Source: JAUCQB01 sp964586235 | Lineage (GTDB): Bacteria; Planctomycetota; Phycisphaerae; UBA1845; PWPN01 | Direction: 5' to 3' | NCBI GenBank assembly: GCA_964586235.1 | Contig: CAZPIO010000024.1 | Span: 4,034-68,033, forward strand | Length of the DNA: 64,000 bases | Shown here: one piece after another, positions 27,589-35,990 of the stretch | How positions within the stretch are numbered: the stretch's first letter is position 1 | Layout: the number at the start of each line of letters is the position of its first letter | Notes under the pieces: model-generated | The model's database searches: none | Told to the model about the DNA's origin: nothing | Seen by the model: the letters and a program-made list of their open reading frames with translations, nothing else | Translations under genes and position numbers: made by a program

Positions 27589-29565
27589 TCAGACAACCAC
27601 GATGGCCTCGGTGAACTGCGGCAGGTCCCAGCTCCCGTATCGCAGGTCGATCGGAATCACGTACCGCCCCGGCCGGGCCCCCGCCGCAACCTCAAACCGC
27701 ACGATCACCTCCCCGTCCGCCTTGGATGGCACTTCTTTTGTACTCCATGTAGTGGTATACGCCGAATCCGGCGAGGATGCCGCCGCCCCGCCCCAAGCCC
27801 GCGGCAGAACCGCCCGGGCAACCGCCACCCGCGGCTCGGAAGAATGGTTCGTCACCACCACCCGGACTTCCACGGCCGCGCCGGGCGCGGCTTTCTGTTC
27901 ATACGGGTGGCACCGCACCCACGGCTCGTCCATCCCGTAGTTCGCGTGGTCCCACGGCACGAGCTGCCCGTACAGCTTCTCCCGCTCCGCCAGGTTCTCC
28001 CGCATGAACCGGCACTCCTCCGGCGTGAAGTCAAACGCGTCGTTCACGTGGCAGTTGAAGATGTGCGTGGGCTTGAGATCCTCGAACAGCTTGATGCACC
28101 GGTCAAACCCGACCCCGCGCCCGAGCCAGTTGCGATTGTGCATGCAGTAGTCGTCGATGCCCGCCATGGTGAACGAGTCGCCGGCAAAGAACATCCGCAC
28201 CCCGCGCCCCTCGACCAGCAGCCCGGCATGATAGAACGTCTGCCCCGGCAGCCAGTACGCGGTCATCTTGAACTCCTGCCATTGCCAGCTTTCACCATCT
28301 TTCGTCGGCCGGTCGACGCGGGCCTTGCTCGGAGAGGTGCACGGCAGCCGCCAGGCCGGCGGGTCGCCGATGACCTGGGCCACCGACCGGTCGGTGATGC
28401 ACGGACAGTCGAACGCCTTTTGAAACTCCGGAACCGCATCCACGTGGTCGTCGTGATAGTGCGTCACCCACAGCCCCTCGACCGTGCGGATCTCGCCCTT
28501 CTTGATGAGGTCCTTGATGGCTTGCACGACTTTGCCCTGGCCGCAGTCCATCACGAAGGCCGCCTTGTTCTCCGCCACGATGATCCACGTGGTGCCGATG
28601 TGCCGAAGGAATTCCGGCACCGGCTTGCCCTTGCGGATGGGCATGTGACCGCTCCGCCCGGCACACTCGGTAAACAGCGCCGGGAAATAATGGCGCAGAG
28701 CCGCGATGGCCACGTACTTGTCATAGCAGACCTCGAGCCGCCGGATCAGCGTGTCGATGGCCTTCGACGGATCGCTCATGATGCGGCCATGAGACGGGAC
28801 CAGCATCTCCGGCTTCAGGTCGCCAATGCGCCCCAGGCTGCCAACCAATTCTTTCCGCGCCCCGAGAAACCCGTGGTAATCCGTGAGTTTCAGATCCCCG
28901 CGCTGCTCGCCCTTCTGCAGGCTGTGCAGGTCCCACACTCGCCCCTCGTCGTAGATCACATCCCCGCAGAACACCACCTTCTTCCCATCCACCTCGACCA
29001 GGTAGCTCACCGACCCGTCAGTATGCCCCGGCGTGGCCAGCACGCGAATCCGCGCGGGCCCCCAGCGCAGCTCTTCTCCGTCGCCGACCGTGGCGTTGAC
29101 GCGGATCGGCTCGGCCAGCATCAGGTGGTGAGGATGCTGGTTGTAGAGGTGCCAGCGATACTTCGGGTCGTTCCAGTACGCCGCCACCTTCTCGAAGTGG
29201 TCGCGCTCGGCCGCCGGCACGCTGATGCGCACACTGTCGGCCAGCAGATGCGCCCCGCAGGCCTGATCGCGATGATGGTGGGTGAAGAGGACCTGCTCAA
29301 CTGAGGTAATGCCCATCCCGGCAAGAGCCTCGAGCACGCGCCCGTCGCCGCAATCGATCAGCAGAGCCTTGCTCCCTTCGCGGACAATGCCCACATTGAT
29401 CGGCCCAGGATAAACCAGCAGATGCTCGCTCAGGCGTGTCGCCCCCTTGCCCGGTTCTGCGGCTCTCGCAGGCCACGCCCACGAAGTCGCGGCCAGCGCC
29501 AGCGTCCCGGCTCCCGCCTGCTGCAACAGATCCCGACGAGACAGCTTCGAACCCCGAGTAGACAT
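27589..29565 (-). CDS. Tat-exported protein with two metallo-beta-lactamase-fold domains
   Basis: The start at 29565 has GGAAGG 8 nt upstream, giving 658 residues (the frame is open to 29622). The N terminus SKLSRRDLLQQAGAGTLALAATSWAWPARAA is a twin-arginine signal. The first domain (about 45-290) has FTHHHRDQACGAHLL, ATPGHTDGSVSYLV and FCGDVIYDEG; its metal motif reads HxHxDQ instead of HxHxDH. The second (about 330-560) has a complete THYHDDHVDAV plus FFAGDSFTMAG and HIFNCHV. A C-terminal beta-sandwich (VRVVVTNHSSEPRV) follows. It is probably a periplasmic hydrolase of esters, lactones or phosphate esters. The substrate is unknown. Confidence 0.82.
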   Translation of the reverse strand: MSTRGSKLSRRDLLQQAGAGTLALAATSWAWPARAAEPGKGATRLSEHLLVYPGPINVGIVREGSKALLIDCGDGRVLEALAGMGITSVEQVLFTHHHRDQACGAHLLADSVRISVPAAERDHFEKVAAYWNDPKYRWHLYNQHPHHLMLAEPIRVNATVGDGEELRWGPARIRVLATPGHTDGSVSYLVEVDGKKVVFCGDVIYDEGRVWDLHSLQKGEQRGDLKLTDYHGFLGARKELVGSLGRIGDLKPEMLVPSHGRIMSDPSKAIDTLIRRLEVCYDKYVAIAALRHYFPALFTECAGRSGHMPIRKGKPVPEFLRHIGTTWIIVAENKAAFVMDCGQGKVVQAIKDLIKKGEIRTVEGLWVTHYHDDHVDAVPEFQKAFDCPCITDRSVAQVIGDPPAWRLPCTSPSKARVDRPTKDGESWQWQEFKMTAYWLPGQTFYHAGLLVEGRGVRMFFAGDSFTMAGIDDYCMHNRNWLGRGVGFDRCIKLFEDLKPTHIFNCHVNDAFDFTPEECRFMRENLAEREKLYGQLVPWDHANYGMDEPWVRCHPYEQKAAPGAAVEVRVVVTNHSSEPRVAVARAVLPRAWGGAAASSPDSAYTTTWSTKEVPSKADGEVIVRFEVAAGARPGRYVIPIDLRYGSWDLPQFTEAIVVV

Positions 29566-29634
29566 GTCAACACCTTCCTTCATTCCCATCAACTCTTGCT
29601 CAACCGTTCTCGCGCGACACACATGATAATGGAT

Positions 29635-30180
29635 TCATGCCGTGGGCGGGATACTTTTTCCTTTCGGCGGCCAGACGGCCCAAGCGAAGAAACCCAGAAT
29701 GACCGCATAACCCCCCAGCCCGTAGACCAGCCCATGGATGCGCCGAGGTGTAACCCCCATCGCATCGATGTACTGAATCAGCCACCAGAACGGCACGGTC
29801 AGAGTAATGAGCAGGTACAGACACAGCGCCGCCGCGGGGATCGCGAACGCCCAGTAACCCGCACGGGTTCTCCTGCTGCTGACCCATCGCGCCACCGCCA
29901 CGTACGGCAGCACCATCGCGGCGAACACGGTCGAGACGAAATACCATTTGCCGATCGTCGGCTGATCCAGCGCCGACCCGACGTGGATGCGATCGAAGCC
30001 GTCCGCAAACAAGCCGCCGCTCACCACGTAGAGAAACGGCCCGTTCCGGGAGTGCATGAACCGCCCCAACGGAATCAGCGGTGCCGCCATCACCAAAGCC
30101 GTCCCGATCGGCCCCAGCCTGCGAAACCGTGGCCGCTCGGCCCCGGCGTATTTGACAATGACCTTGTCTTTGTCAGCCAA
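29635..30180 (-). CDS. Predicted integral membrane protein, unknown function
   Basis: A 181-residue protein with about four hydrophobic segments: GTALVMAAPLIPLGRFM, WYFVSTVFAAMVLPYVAVA, YWAFAIPAAALCLYLLITLTV, and GLVYGLGGYAVILGFFAWAVW. The N terminus is basic and cytosolic (MADKDKVIVKYAGAERPRFRR). No family is recognised. It lies just upstream of, and in the same direction as, the double metallo-beta-lactamase gene, with 69 bp between them, so they may share a transcript. Confidence 0.65.
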   Translation of the reverse strand: MADKDKVIVKYAGAERPRFRRLGPIGTALVMAAPLIPLGRFMHSRNGPFLYVVSGGLFADGFDRIHVGSALDQPTIGKWYFVSTVFAAMVLPYVAVARWVSSRRTRAGYWAFAIPAAALCLYLLITLTVPFWWLIQYIDAMGVTPRRIHGLVYGLGGYAVILGFFAWAVWPPKGKSIPPTA

Positions 30181-30239
30181 GCGATTCCCTCAAAGCGGCG
30201 TATCGGTGCAGGAGTCCGCCTGAACCGATCTTACCCGGC

Positions 30240-30400
30240 TCAGGCTTTGCGCTTGATGCGCGTGCCCACCGAAGAATCCTCCACCGCTTGGCCGTGCGAG
30301 GTGAGTCTGTCGCGGACCCCGTCGGCAACGGCGAAATCCCCTCTCTTTCGCGCCGGGTCTCGCTGATCGACAGGGCCCTGGATCTCCGACCAGATTTGCT
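30240..30400 (-). pseudogene. C-terminal remnant of cysteinyl-tRNA synthetase (cysS-like)
   Basis: The minus strand reads KRGDFAVADGVRDRLTSHG, then QAVEDSSVGTRIKRKA and a stop. This closely resembles the last residues of CysRS (R-x-x-KDFA-x-AD-x-IRD-x-L-x-x-x-G-x-x-x-EDT-x-x-GT-x-W). Just before, SISETRRERE in the neighbouring frame matches the preceding helix, implying a frameshift. No start codon or upstream CysRS sequence is present, since the accA stop is only 40 bp away. It is presumably a relic of a rearrangement, with the working cysS elsewhere. Confidence 0.5.
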
Positions 30401-30437
30401 CGGATGCCTCAGCCGATGGAAGAATGCCGCCCGGTTC

Positions 30438-31580
30438 TCAGCCGGCCACGTCGGTCACTTCGGCTCTGCGCCGCTGGACCCCTCGACCCCGACCGTTGCC
30501 GTTGCCGTTATGACCGTTGGTGGACGTGCCGTTGCTGGTCCGCACCTTCGTTCGCGCCGCCGACTTGGAGCTCGAAGCACCTTCGAAGTAACTGCCCATG
30601 TTGCGCCAGCGCTCGTATCGCCGCTTCAGCAGCGTCTCGATACGAACCCGCTTGAGGTCGCGCAGCGCGCTGCTGACGTACTGCTCGAACGTGGCGATCA
30701 TGACCGACGGGTTGCGGTGCCCGCCGCCCAGCGGCTCAGGCAGAATACGGTCGATCAGGTCGAGTCTCTTGAGGTCCTGCGCGGTAAGCTTGAGGTGCTG
30801 CGCTGCCTCGGCCACCTGCTCCGTGCTCTTCCACAGAATGGCCGCGCAACCTTCGGGCGTGATCACGGAGTAATAAGCGTGCTCGAACATCGCCAGCCGG
30901 TCCGACACGCCGATGCCCAGAGCCCCGCCGCTGCCGCCCTCGCCGATCACCACCGAGACGACCGGCACGCGAAGCCGCGACATCTCCATCAGGTTGATCG
31001 CGATCGCCTGGGCGATGCCCCGCTCTTCCGCCTTGTCCCCTGGATAGGCACCCTGCGTATCAATCACCGTGACCACCGGAAGCTTGAACTTCTCCGCCAG
31101 CCTCAGCTTGAGAAGCGCCTTGCGGTACCCCTCCGGGTGCGGACAGCCGAAGTTCCGCTCGATCTTCTCCTTGGTTTCCCGCCCCTTGTCATGACCAACG
31201 ATCATGACCTTCTGGCCGCCAAGCCGCCCGAACCCGGTCACGATGGCCTTGTCATCGCCAAAGGCCCGGTCACCGTGCAATTCGCAGAAGTCCTTGACGC
31301 AGCCTTCGATATAATCACGCAGCCCGGGCCGGCGCGGGTGCCGGGCCACCAGGACCGTCTCCCACGGAGTCAGCCGGGCGTAGGTCCGCCGCATCATGCT
31401 TTCCAGCGTGGATCGCAGTTCTTTCAGCTCTGCCGTCAGATCGCGATGGGTGCTGCTTTGCAGCGCCTCCAACTCGGCAATCTCACGCTCGATCCGCAGC
31501 AGGGGCTTTTCGAACTCCAACATGGCCCCCGGCACGGAGAGCATGTCACCGGCTGGACGTGCACCGGAAAGTGTAGTCAT
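30438..31580 (-). CDS. accA: Acetyl-CoA carboxylase carboxyltransferase subunit alpha
   Basis: A 380-residue subunit that, with AccD, moves the carboxyl group from biotin to acetyl-CoA. Typical features are the N-terminal helical region MLEFEKPLLRIEREIAELE, HGDRAFGDDKAIVTGFGRL, GHDKGRETKEKIERNFG, VVTVIDTQGAYPGDKAEERG, and GEGGSGGALGIGVSD. The last 45 residues after SYFEGA are a low-complexity basic tail (NGTSTNGHNGNGNGRGRG) not found in standard AccA of about 320 residues. It is transcribed alone, away from accBC. Confidence 0.94.
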   Translation of the reverse strand: MTTLSGARPAGDMLSVPGAMLEFEKPLLRIEREIAELEALQSSTHRDLTAELKELRSTLESMMRRTYARLTPWETVLVARHPRRPGLRDYIEGCVKDFCELHGDRAFGDDKAIVTGFGRLGGQKVMIVGHDKGRETKEKIERNFGCPHPEGYRKALLKLRLAEKFKLPVVTVIDTQGAYPGDKAEERGIAQAIAINLMEMSRLRVPVVSVVIGEGGSGGALGIGVSDRLAMFEHAYYSVITPEGCAAILWKSTEQVAEAAQHLKLTAQDLKRLDLIDRILPEPLGGGHRNPSVMIATFEQYVSSALRDLKRVRIETLLKRRYERWRNMGSYFEGASSSKSAARTKVRTSNGTSTNGHNGNGNGRGRGVQRRRAEVTDVAG

Positions 31581-31698
31581 AGGGTCCTTTGCTTAGGGCC
31601 TTCAATCGGGCACTGTAGCGGTCCGCGCCAACAGCCGCCATCTGGCCCCGGCACAGACGTCATAGGGTACCATTTCGCCCAGACGAAGCAAGGATAAT

Positions 31699-31728
31699 TT
31701 GACGAACGCCCCGCTTCGCCGCTATTGT
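31699..31728 (+). promoter_or_regulatory. Promoter of the tyrA-purL operon
   Basis: TTGACG at 31699-31704, 18-nt spacer, TATTGT at 31723-31728. Transcription would start near 31735, which rules out the upstream TTG frame start and supports the GTG at 31756. Confidence 0.5.
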
Positions 31729-31755
31729 AGGCCCACTCGGAGGCGCGTCATAGCC

Positions 31756-32652
31756 GTGCACAAGATCTTTTCGAAAAAGGACTTAGATCAGATAACGATC
31801 GTCGGAGTCGGGCTGCTGGGCGGCTCGATCGGCCTGGCCCTGCGGGCGACCGGCTTTGGCGGCCGGCGCATCGGAGTCGGACGACGGGCGTCTTCCCTCC
31901 GGAAAGCCCTCGAATGCGATGCCGTGGATTCGGTGACCCAGGACGTGGTCGAAGGCGCCTCAGGCTCTCGACTCGTCATCTTGTGTACGCCCGTCGGCCA
32001 CATGGAAAACCTCATGTCCCGAATGGCCCCGGCGCTGGCTCCCGGAACCTACGTCACCGACGTGGCCAGCACCAAGGCCGAGGTCGTCCGGATGGCCGAG
32101 CGGATTCTGCCGGAGACGGTCCGATTCGTCGGGTCCCACCCGATGGCCGGCTCGGAGAAGACCGGCGTCGATTACGCCCGGGCCGATCTGTTCCAAGTGG
32201 CTACCTGCATTCTGACGCCGACCGCAAACACCACGCCCGCCACGGTCCGGTGGATGCGCAAGCTGTGGAAAACCCTCGGATGTCGCACGGTCGTAACCAG
32301 CCCCGAACAGCATGACAAGCTCCTGGCCCGGGTCAGCCATCTGCCGCACGCCGTGGCCGCCGCCCTGGTAGGGCTGGCGGTCCGCGAATCAGCCCTCGGC
32401 CTGGCCGGACCCGGTTTTGCCGACGCGACCCGCATCGCCAGCGGCAACGCGGCCATGTGGACCGACATCTTCCGGACCAACCGGCCGGCCATGCTCGAGG
32501 CAATCGACCAGTTGACCGCCGAACTGACGTCCTTCCGCGAGAAACTCGATCACGACGACGCCGAGGCGATTCTCAAATGGCTGACAGCCAGCCAGGAGGC
32601 CCGAGACGAGTGGATCTCGAGACGGTACAGGAAGAAGGTACTACCCCCATGA
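31756..32652 (+). CDS. tyrA: Prephenate dehydrogenase
   Basis: Oxidative decarboxylation of prephenate (or arogenate) towards tyrosine with NAD(P). The Rossmann loop is ITIVGVGLLGGSIGLALRATG. Further TyrA marks are LVILCTPVGHM, GSHPMAGSEKTGVDYA (substrate His region) and VSHLPHAVAAALV. The GTG start at 31756 (VHKIFSKKDLDQI) has GGAGG upstream and gives 298 residues. The stop overlaps the purL start in ATGA. No ACT domain is attached, so feedback control by tyrosine is not evident. Confidence 0.92.
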   Translation: MHKIFSKKDLDQITIVGVGLLGGSIGLALRATGFGGRRIGVGRRASSLRKALECDAVDSVTQDVVEGASGSRLVILCTPVGHMENLMSRMAPALAPGTYVTDVASTKAEVVRMAERILPETVRFVGSHPMAGSEKTGVDYARADLFQVATCILTPTANTTPATVRWMRKLWKTLGCRTVVTSPEQHDKLLARVSHLPHAVAAALVGLAVRESALGLAGPGFADATRIASGNAAMWTDIFRTNRPAMLEAIDQLTAELTSFREKLDHDDAEAILKWLTASQEARDEWISRRYRKKVLPP

Positions 32653-35600
32653 GTCCCAGCCAACGCCCCGCCTCACCCCTGTGGCGGATCACGGTTTCAC
32701 CCAAGCGGCCGGAACTGGATGCTCACGGCGCCGCCATGCTTCGTGACACCCACGAGCTCGGCCTGCCGCACGTTCGGAGCGTGGCCTCCAGCAGGCTGTT
32801 CCTGATGGAAGCGGACCTTCCGGACACGACCATCGGGCAAGTCGCCTCGTCGCTGCTGGCCGATCCGATCACCGAATCGTACCACGTCCATCGCGGCGGC
32901 GACGAAAGGGACGGGGCCAGCCGGAGCGTCGAGTGCGAGGTCGAAGTCCACCTCAAGGGCGGGGTCATGGACCCGGTGGCGGCCTCGACGCTGGCGGCCA
33001 TTGCCGACATGGGCGTCGATACCGCCGGCCTCGCGGTTTCGACCGCCCGCCTCTACCTCATACAGGGACTCAAGAGCATCGATGAGCTCGAACTGGTTGC
33101 CAAGCGCCTGTTTTACAACGACTGCATCGAGGAAGTGTATCTGAGCGGCTTTGGACGCCACGATCCGCGCCCGTCGCACCTGCCGGTGGCGCCGGAGCGG
33201 GCTTTTCAGCTCCGACACGTTCCGCTCTGCAGTCTCGATGACGCTGCCCTGCGCAAGCTTTCACGCGAGGCCCACCTGTTTCTCTCGCTGGAGGAAATGA
33301 AGACCATCCAGGACCACTATCGCAAGCTGAAGCGCGATCCAACCGACTTGGAACTGGAGATGTTCGCCCAGACCTGGAGCGAACACTGCGTTCACAAGAC
33401 CCTCAAGAGCAGCGTGCGTTATCGAGGAACGGCGTTTCCGGCAAGCTCGGCGGCATCACAGAAGGAACTGCCCGACGGCACCGTCGAGGTCATCTATAGC
33501 AATCTGCTTCGCGACACCGTCGCCCGGGCGACCAACGACCTGACCAGCAGCGGCCGGGTGAACTGGTGCCTGTCGGTGTTCAAGGACAACGCGGGGGTCA
33601 TCGAATTCGACGACCAGTATGCGGTGGCGTTCAAGGTCGAAACCCACAACCACCCCTCGGCCATAGAACCTTACGGCGGTGCGGCCACCGGCATCGGCGG
33701 CTGCATCCGCGACGTCATGGGCGTCGGGCTGGGGGCCAAGCCTATCGCCAACACCGACATCTTCTGCGTCGCACGGCCGGACTTCCCCATGAAGCTGCTG
33801 CCCAAGGGCGTCCTGCACCCGCGGCGGATCCTCAAAGGCGTGGTCGCCGGCGTCCGCGACTACGGCAACCGTATGGGCATTCCGACCGTCAACGGCGCGG
33901 TCGTCTTCGACAACCGCTATCTCGGCAACCCACTGGTCTTCTGCGGCTGCGTCGGGCTGATGCCGAACCGGTGCATCGAAAAGAAGCCGAACCCCGGCGA
34001 TCTGATCGTGGTCATCGGCGGCCGCACCGGACGCGACGGGATCCACGGAGCGACGTTCTCATCCGCCGAGTTGACAGACACGCACGCCGATGAGTTCTCC
34101 CACGCGGTCCAGATCGGCGACGCCATCACCGAGAAGAAGGTGCTCGACGCGATGATGCAGGCCCGCGATCACGCCGACGGCTGCCTCTACACCGCAACCA
34201 CCGACTGCGGCGCCGGTGGCCTGAGCAGTGCGGTCGGCGAAATGGGCGAGAAGCTCGGCGCCGATGTCGAACTCTCGAAGGTCCCGCTGAAATACGCCGG
34301 ACTGCGGTACGACGAGATCTGGATCAGCGAAGCCCAGGAACGAATGGTGCTGGCCGTTCCGCCGGCCAATTGGGAGAAGGTGCGGGCGATCTGCGAGGCG
34401 GAGAATGTCGAGGCCACGGTCATCGGCACGTTCCGCAACGACGGCCGGCTGATCATCAAGTACGCCGGCCAACTGGTCGGCGACATCGACGCCCGCTTCC
34501 TCCACGGCGGCGTGCCGAAAACCCGCAGAGAAGCCACCTGGAATCGCGTAGGAGCGGCCTGCAGCCGCGATTCCGCAGGTGCTTCTGTAGGAGCGGCTTG
34601 TAGCCGCGATTCTTCGCCGATTGGCCCACCGCTTCAGCGGTGGGGGAGCGAATCCGCTCCTGAGAGAATTGAAGCCCCCACCGCTGAAGCGATGGGGCAC
34701 CCAGCCATGGGCCACCCGACAATCTCCACCGACCCCCGCGACCTGCTCCTAAATCGTCTGGCCGATCTCAACACCGCGAGCAAGGAATGGATCATTCGCC
34801 AATACGACCATGAGGTGCAGGGTGGCAGTGCGGTCAAGCCGCTGCTGGGGCCTGGCCTGGGGCCGTCGGATGCCGCCGTGCTGCGGCCGAGGCTGTCGAG
34901 CGAAAAGGGCGTCGTCCTGGCCAACGGCATCTGCCCGTCTCTCAGCGAGGTCGATCCCTACTGGATGGCGGTCGCGGCCATCGACGAGGCGCTGCGTAAC
35001 GTCGTCTGCGTCGGCGGCGACCCGAATCGCACGGCCATCCTCGACAACTTCTGTTGGGGCAACTGCGAAGACCCGCAGACCATGGGAGCCCTCGTCCGCG
35101 CCTGTCAGGCCTGCTACGACGCCGCCACGACATACGGCACGCCGTTCATCTCCGGCAAGGACTCGCTCAACAACGAGTTCGCGCTCGACCCGAACGACGC
35201 CCGCCAACTCGGCGAGATGATGCCGCTGTTCAACAACCGCATTCGCATCTCCGAGACGCTGCTGATCAGCGCCATGAGCGTTATTAACGACGTCAAACGC
35301 TGCCTGACCATGGACGCCAAGCCCGGCAGGCAGCCGACACCGTTCTTCTACGTCGGCTTGAAGGCCCGGCAGTGGCCTGAAGTCAACCTCAGGGACGCGG
35401 CCGAACTGCACGCGGCCGTCAGCGGGCTCATCCGCTCGGGCAAGGTCCTGGCCGCCCACGACTGCAGCGACGGCGGCATCCTGCAGGCCCTCGCGGAAAT
35501 GGCCTTCGCTGGCCAGTGCGGCATCCAAGCGACGTTCACCGATCTTTGCCCGTTCTCACCCGGCACCAGCGGCTACATCCTGCAAGTGCCCGAGTCTGCA

Positions 35601-35765
35601 GCGGACGAGGTCGCCCAAATCGCCGAGCAGCACGCGGGCACTATTGTTCGCAGAATCGCCACGACGGCCGGCACCGACAAACTGACCTGGAAAGCCGGGG
35701 ATCGCCAGAGCGATGTCCCGCTCGCCGATCTGGCCAAGGCGTGGCGGTCGAGCCTGAACTGGTAA
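32649..35765 (+). CDS. purL: Phosphoribosylformylglycinamidine synthase, PurS-PurL fusion
   Basis: A 1038-residue enzyme making FGAM in purine synthesis. The first 180 residues contain two PurS-like halves (WRITVSPKRPELDAHG, VECEVEVHLKGGVMDPVAAS). PurL follows with WSEHCVHKTLKS, VETHNHPSAIEPYGGAATGIGG, TTDCGAGGLSSAVGEMG and, in the second half, SKEWIIRQYDHEVQGGS and SGKDSLNNEF. There is no glutaminase domain, so a separate PurQ must supply ammonia. Residues of about 633-690 (VGAACSRDS twice, then GPPLQRWGSES) are translated palindromic repeats inserted at an interdomain linker. The frame is intact, so the enzyme is probably still active. The start overlaps the tyrA stop. Confidence 0.93.
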   Translation: MSPSQRPASPLWRITVSPKRPELDAHGAAMLRDTHELGLPHVRSVASSRLFLMEADLPDTTIGQVASSLLADPITESYHVHRGGDERDGASRSVECEVEVHLKGGVMDPVAASTLAAIADMGVDTAGLAVSTARLYLIQGLKSIDELELVAKRLFYNDCIEEVYLSGFGRHDPRPSHLPVAPERAFQLRHVPLCSLDDAALRKLSREAHLFLSLEEMKTIQDHYRKLKRDPTDLELEMFAQTWSEHCVHKTLKSSVRYRGTAFPASSAASQKELPDGTVEVIYSNLLRDTVARATNDLTSSGRVNWCLSVFKDNAGVIEFDDQYAVAFKVETHNHPSAIEPYGGAATGIGGCIRDVMGVGLGAKPIANTDIFCVARPDFPMKLLPKGVLHPRRILKGVVAGVRDYGNRMGIPTVNGAVVFDNRYLGNPLVFCGCVGLMPNRCIEKKPNPGDLIVVIGGRTGRDGIHGATFSSAELTDTHADEFSHAVQIGDAITEKKVLDAMMQARDHADGCLYTATTDCGAGGLSSAVGEMGEKLGADVELSKVPLKYAGLRYDEIWISEAQERMVLAVPPANWEKVRAICEAENVEATVIGTFRNDGRLIIKYAGQLVGDIDARFLHGGVPKTRREATWNRVGAACSRDSAGASVGAACSRDSSPIGPPLQRWGSESAPERIEAPTAEAMGHPAMGHPTISTDPRDLLLNRLADLNTASKEWIIRQYDHEVQGGSAVKPLLGPGLGPSDAAVLRPRLSSEKGVVLANGICPSLSEVDPYWMAVAAIDEALRNVVCVGGDPNRTAILDNFCWGNCEDPQTMGALVRACQACYDAATTYGTPFISGKDSLNNEFALDPNDARQLGEMMPLFNNRIRISETLLISAMSVINDVKRCLTMDAKPGRQPTPFFYVGLKARQWPEVNLRDAAELHAAVSGLIRSGKVLAAHDCSDGGILQALAEMAFAGQCGIQATFTDLCPFSPGTSGYILQVPESAADEVAQIAEQHAGTIVRRIATTAGTDKLTWKAGDRQSDVPLADLAKAWRSSLNW
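34548..34697. repeat. Cluster of palindromic repeats inside the purL coding sequence
   Basis: Two family A copies (34547/34548-34570, 34587-34609) are followed by family C palindromes: CCCACCGC/GCGGTGGG with loop TTCA at 34625-34644, GGAGCG/CGCTCC at 34645-34660, and a reversed imperfect copy at 34675-34697. Together they add about 60 codons without a stop or frameshift. Confidence 0.85.
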
Positions 35766-35770
35766 CGGCG

Positions 35771-35954
35771 AGCCCCCCCGGTTTGGCGGCGAGCCCCCCG
35801 GTTTATCCGGGGGGTATTCATCCGTGATCGCCGATCCGCTGGTGCGAGAATCCTTTCGCCCGTGCTGATGGCGGATGGCAATCCGCACTCGAGGAGGACC
35901 GAGATGGGAATCTCGGTCGAGCAACGAAGCATGCCCACGCAAAGCCGTGGGCAT
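35771..35954. repeat. Palindrome cluster between purL and the beta-helix gene
   Basis: Family B palindrome CCCCCCGG-TTTAT-CCGGGGGG at 35794-35814 with a half copy at 35771-35789. A palindrome GACCGAGA/TCTCGGTC lies at 35897-35918, and a family D palindrome ATGCCCACG/CGTGGGCAT with a 6-nt loop at 35931-35954. The first could terminate purL. The others lie in the leader of the next gene. Confidence 0.75.
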
Positions 35955-35990
35955 GGCACCCGAAATCGAGAGATCAAGAGGATATGGCTC

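Noticed and set aside
27451..29304. A 617-residue + strand frame
   Set aside because: It is antisense to the double metallo-beta-lactamase gene, Arg/His/Pro-rich, with no domain and no ribosome site. It is a shadow typical of high-GC genes.
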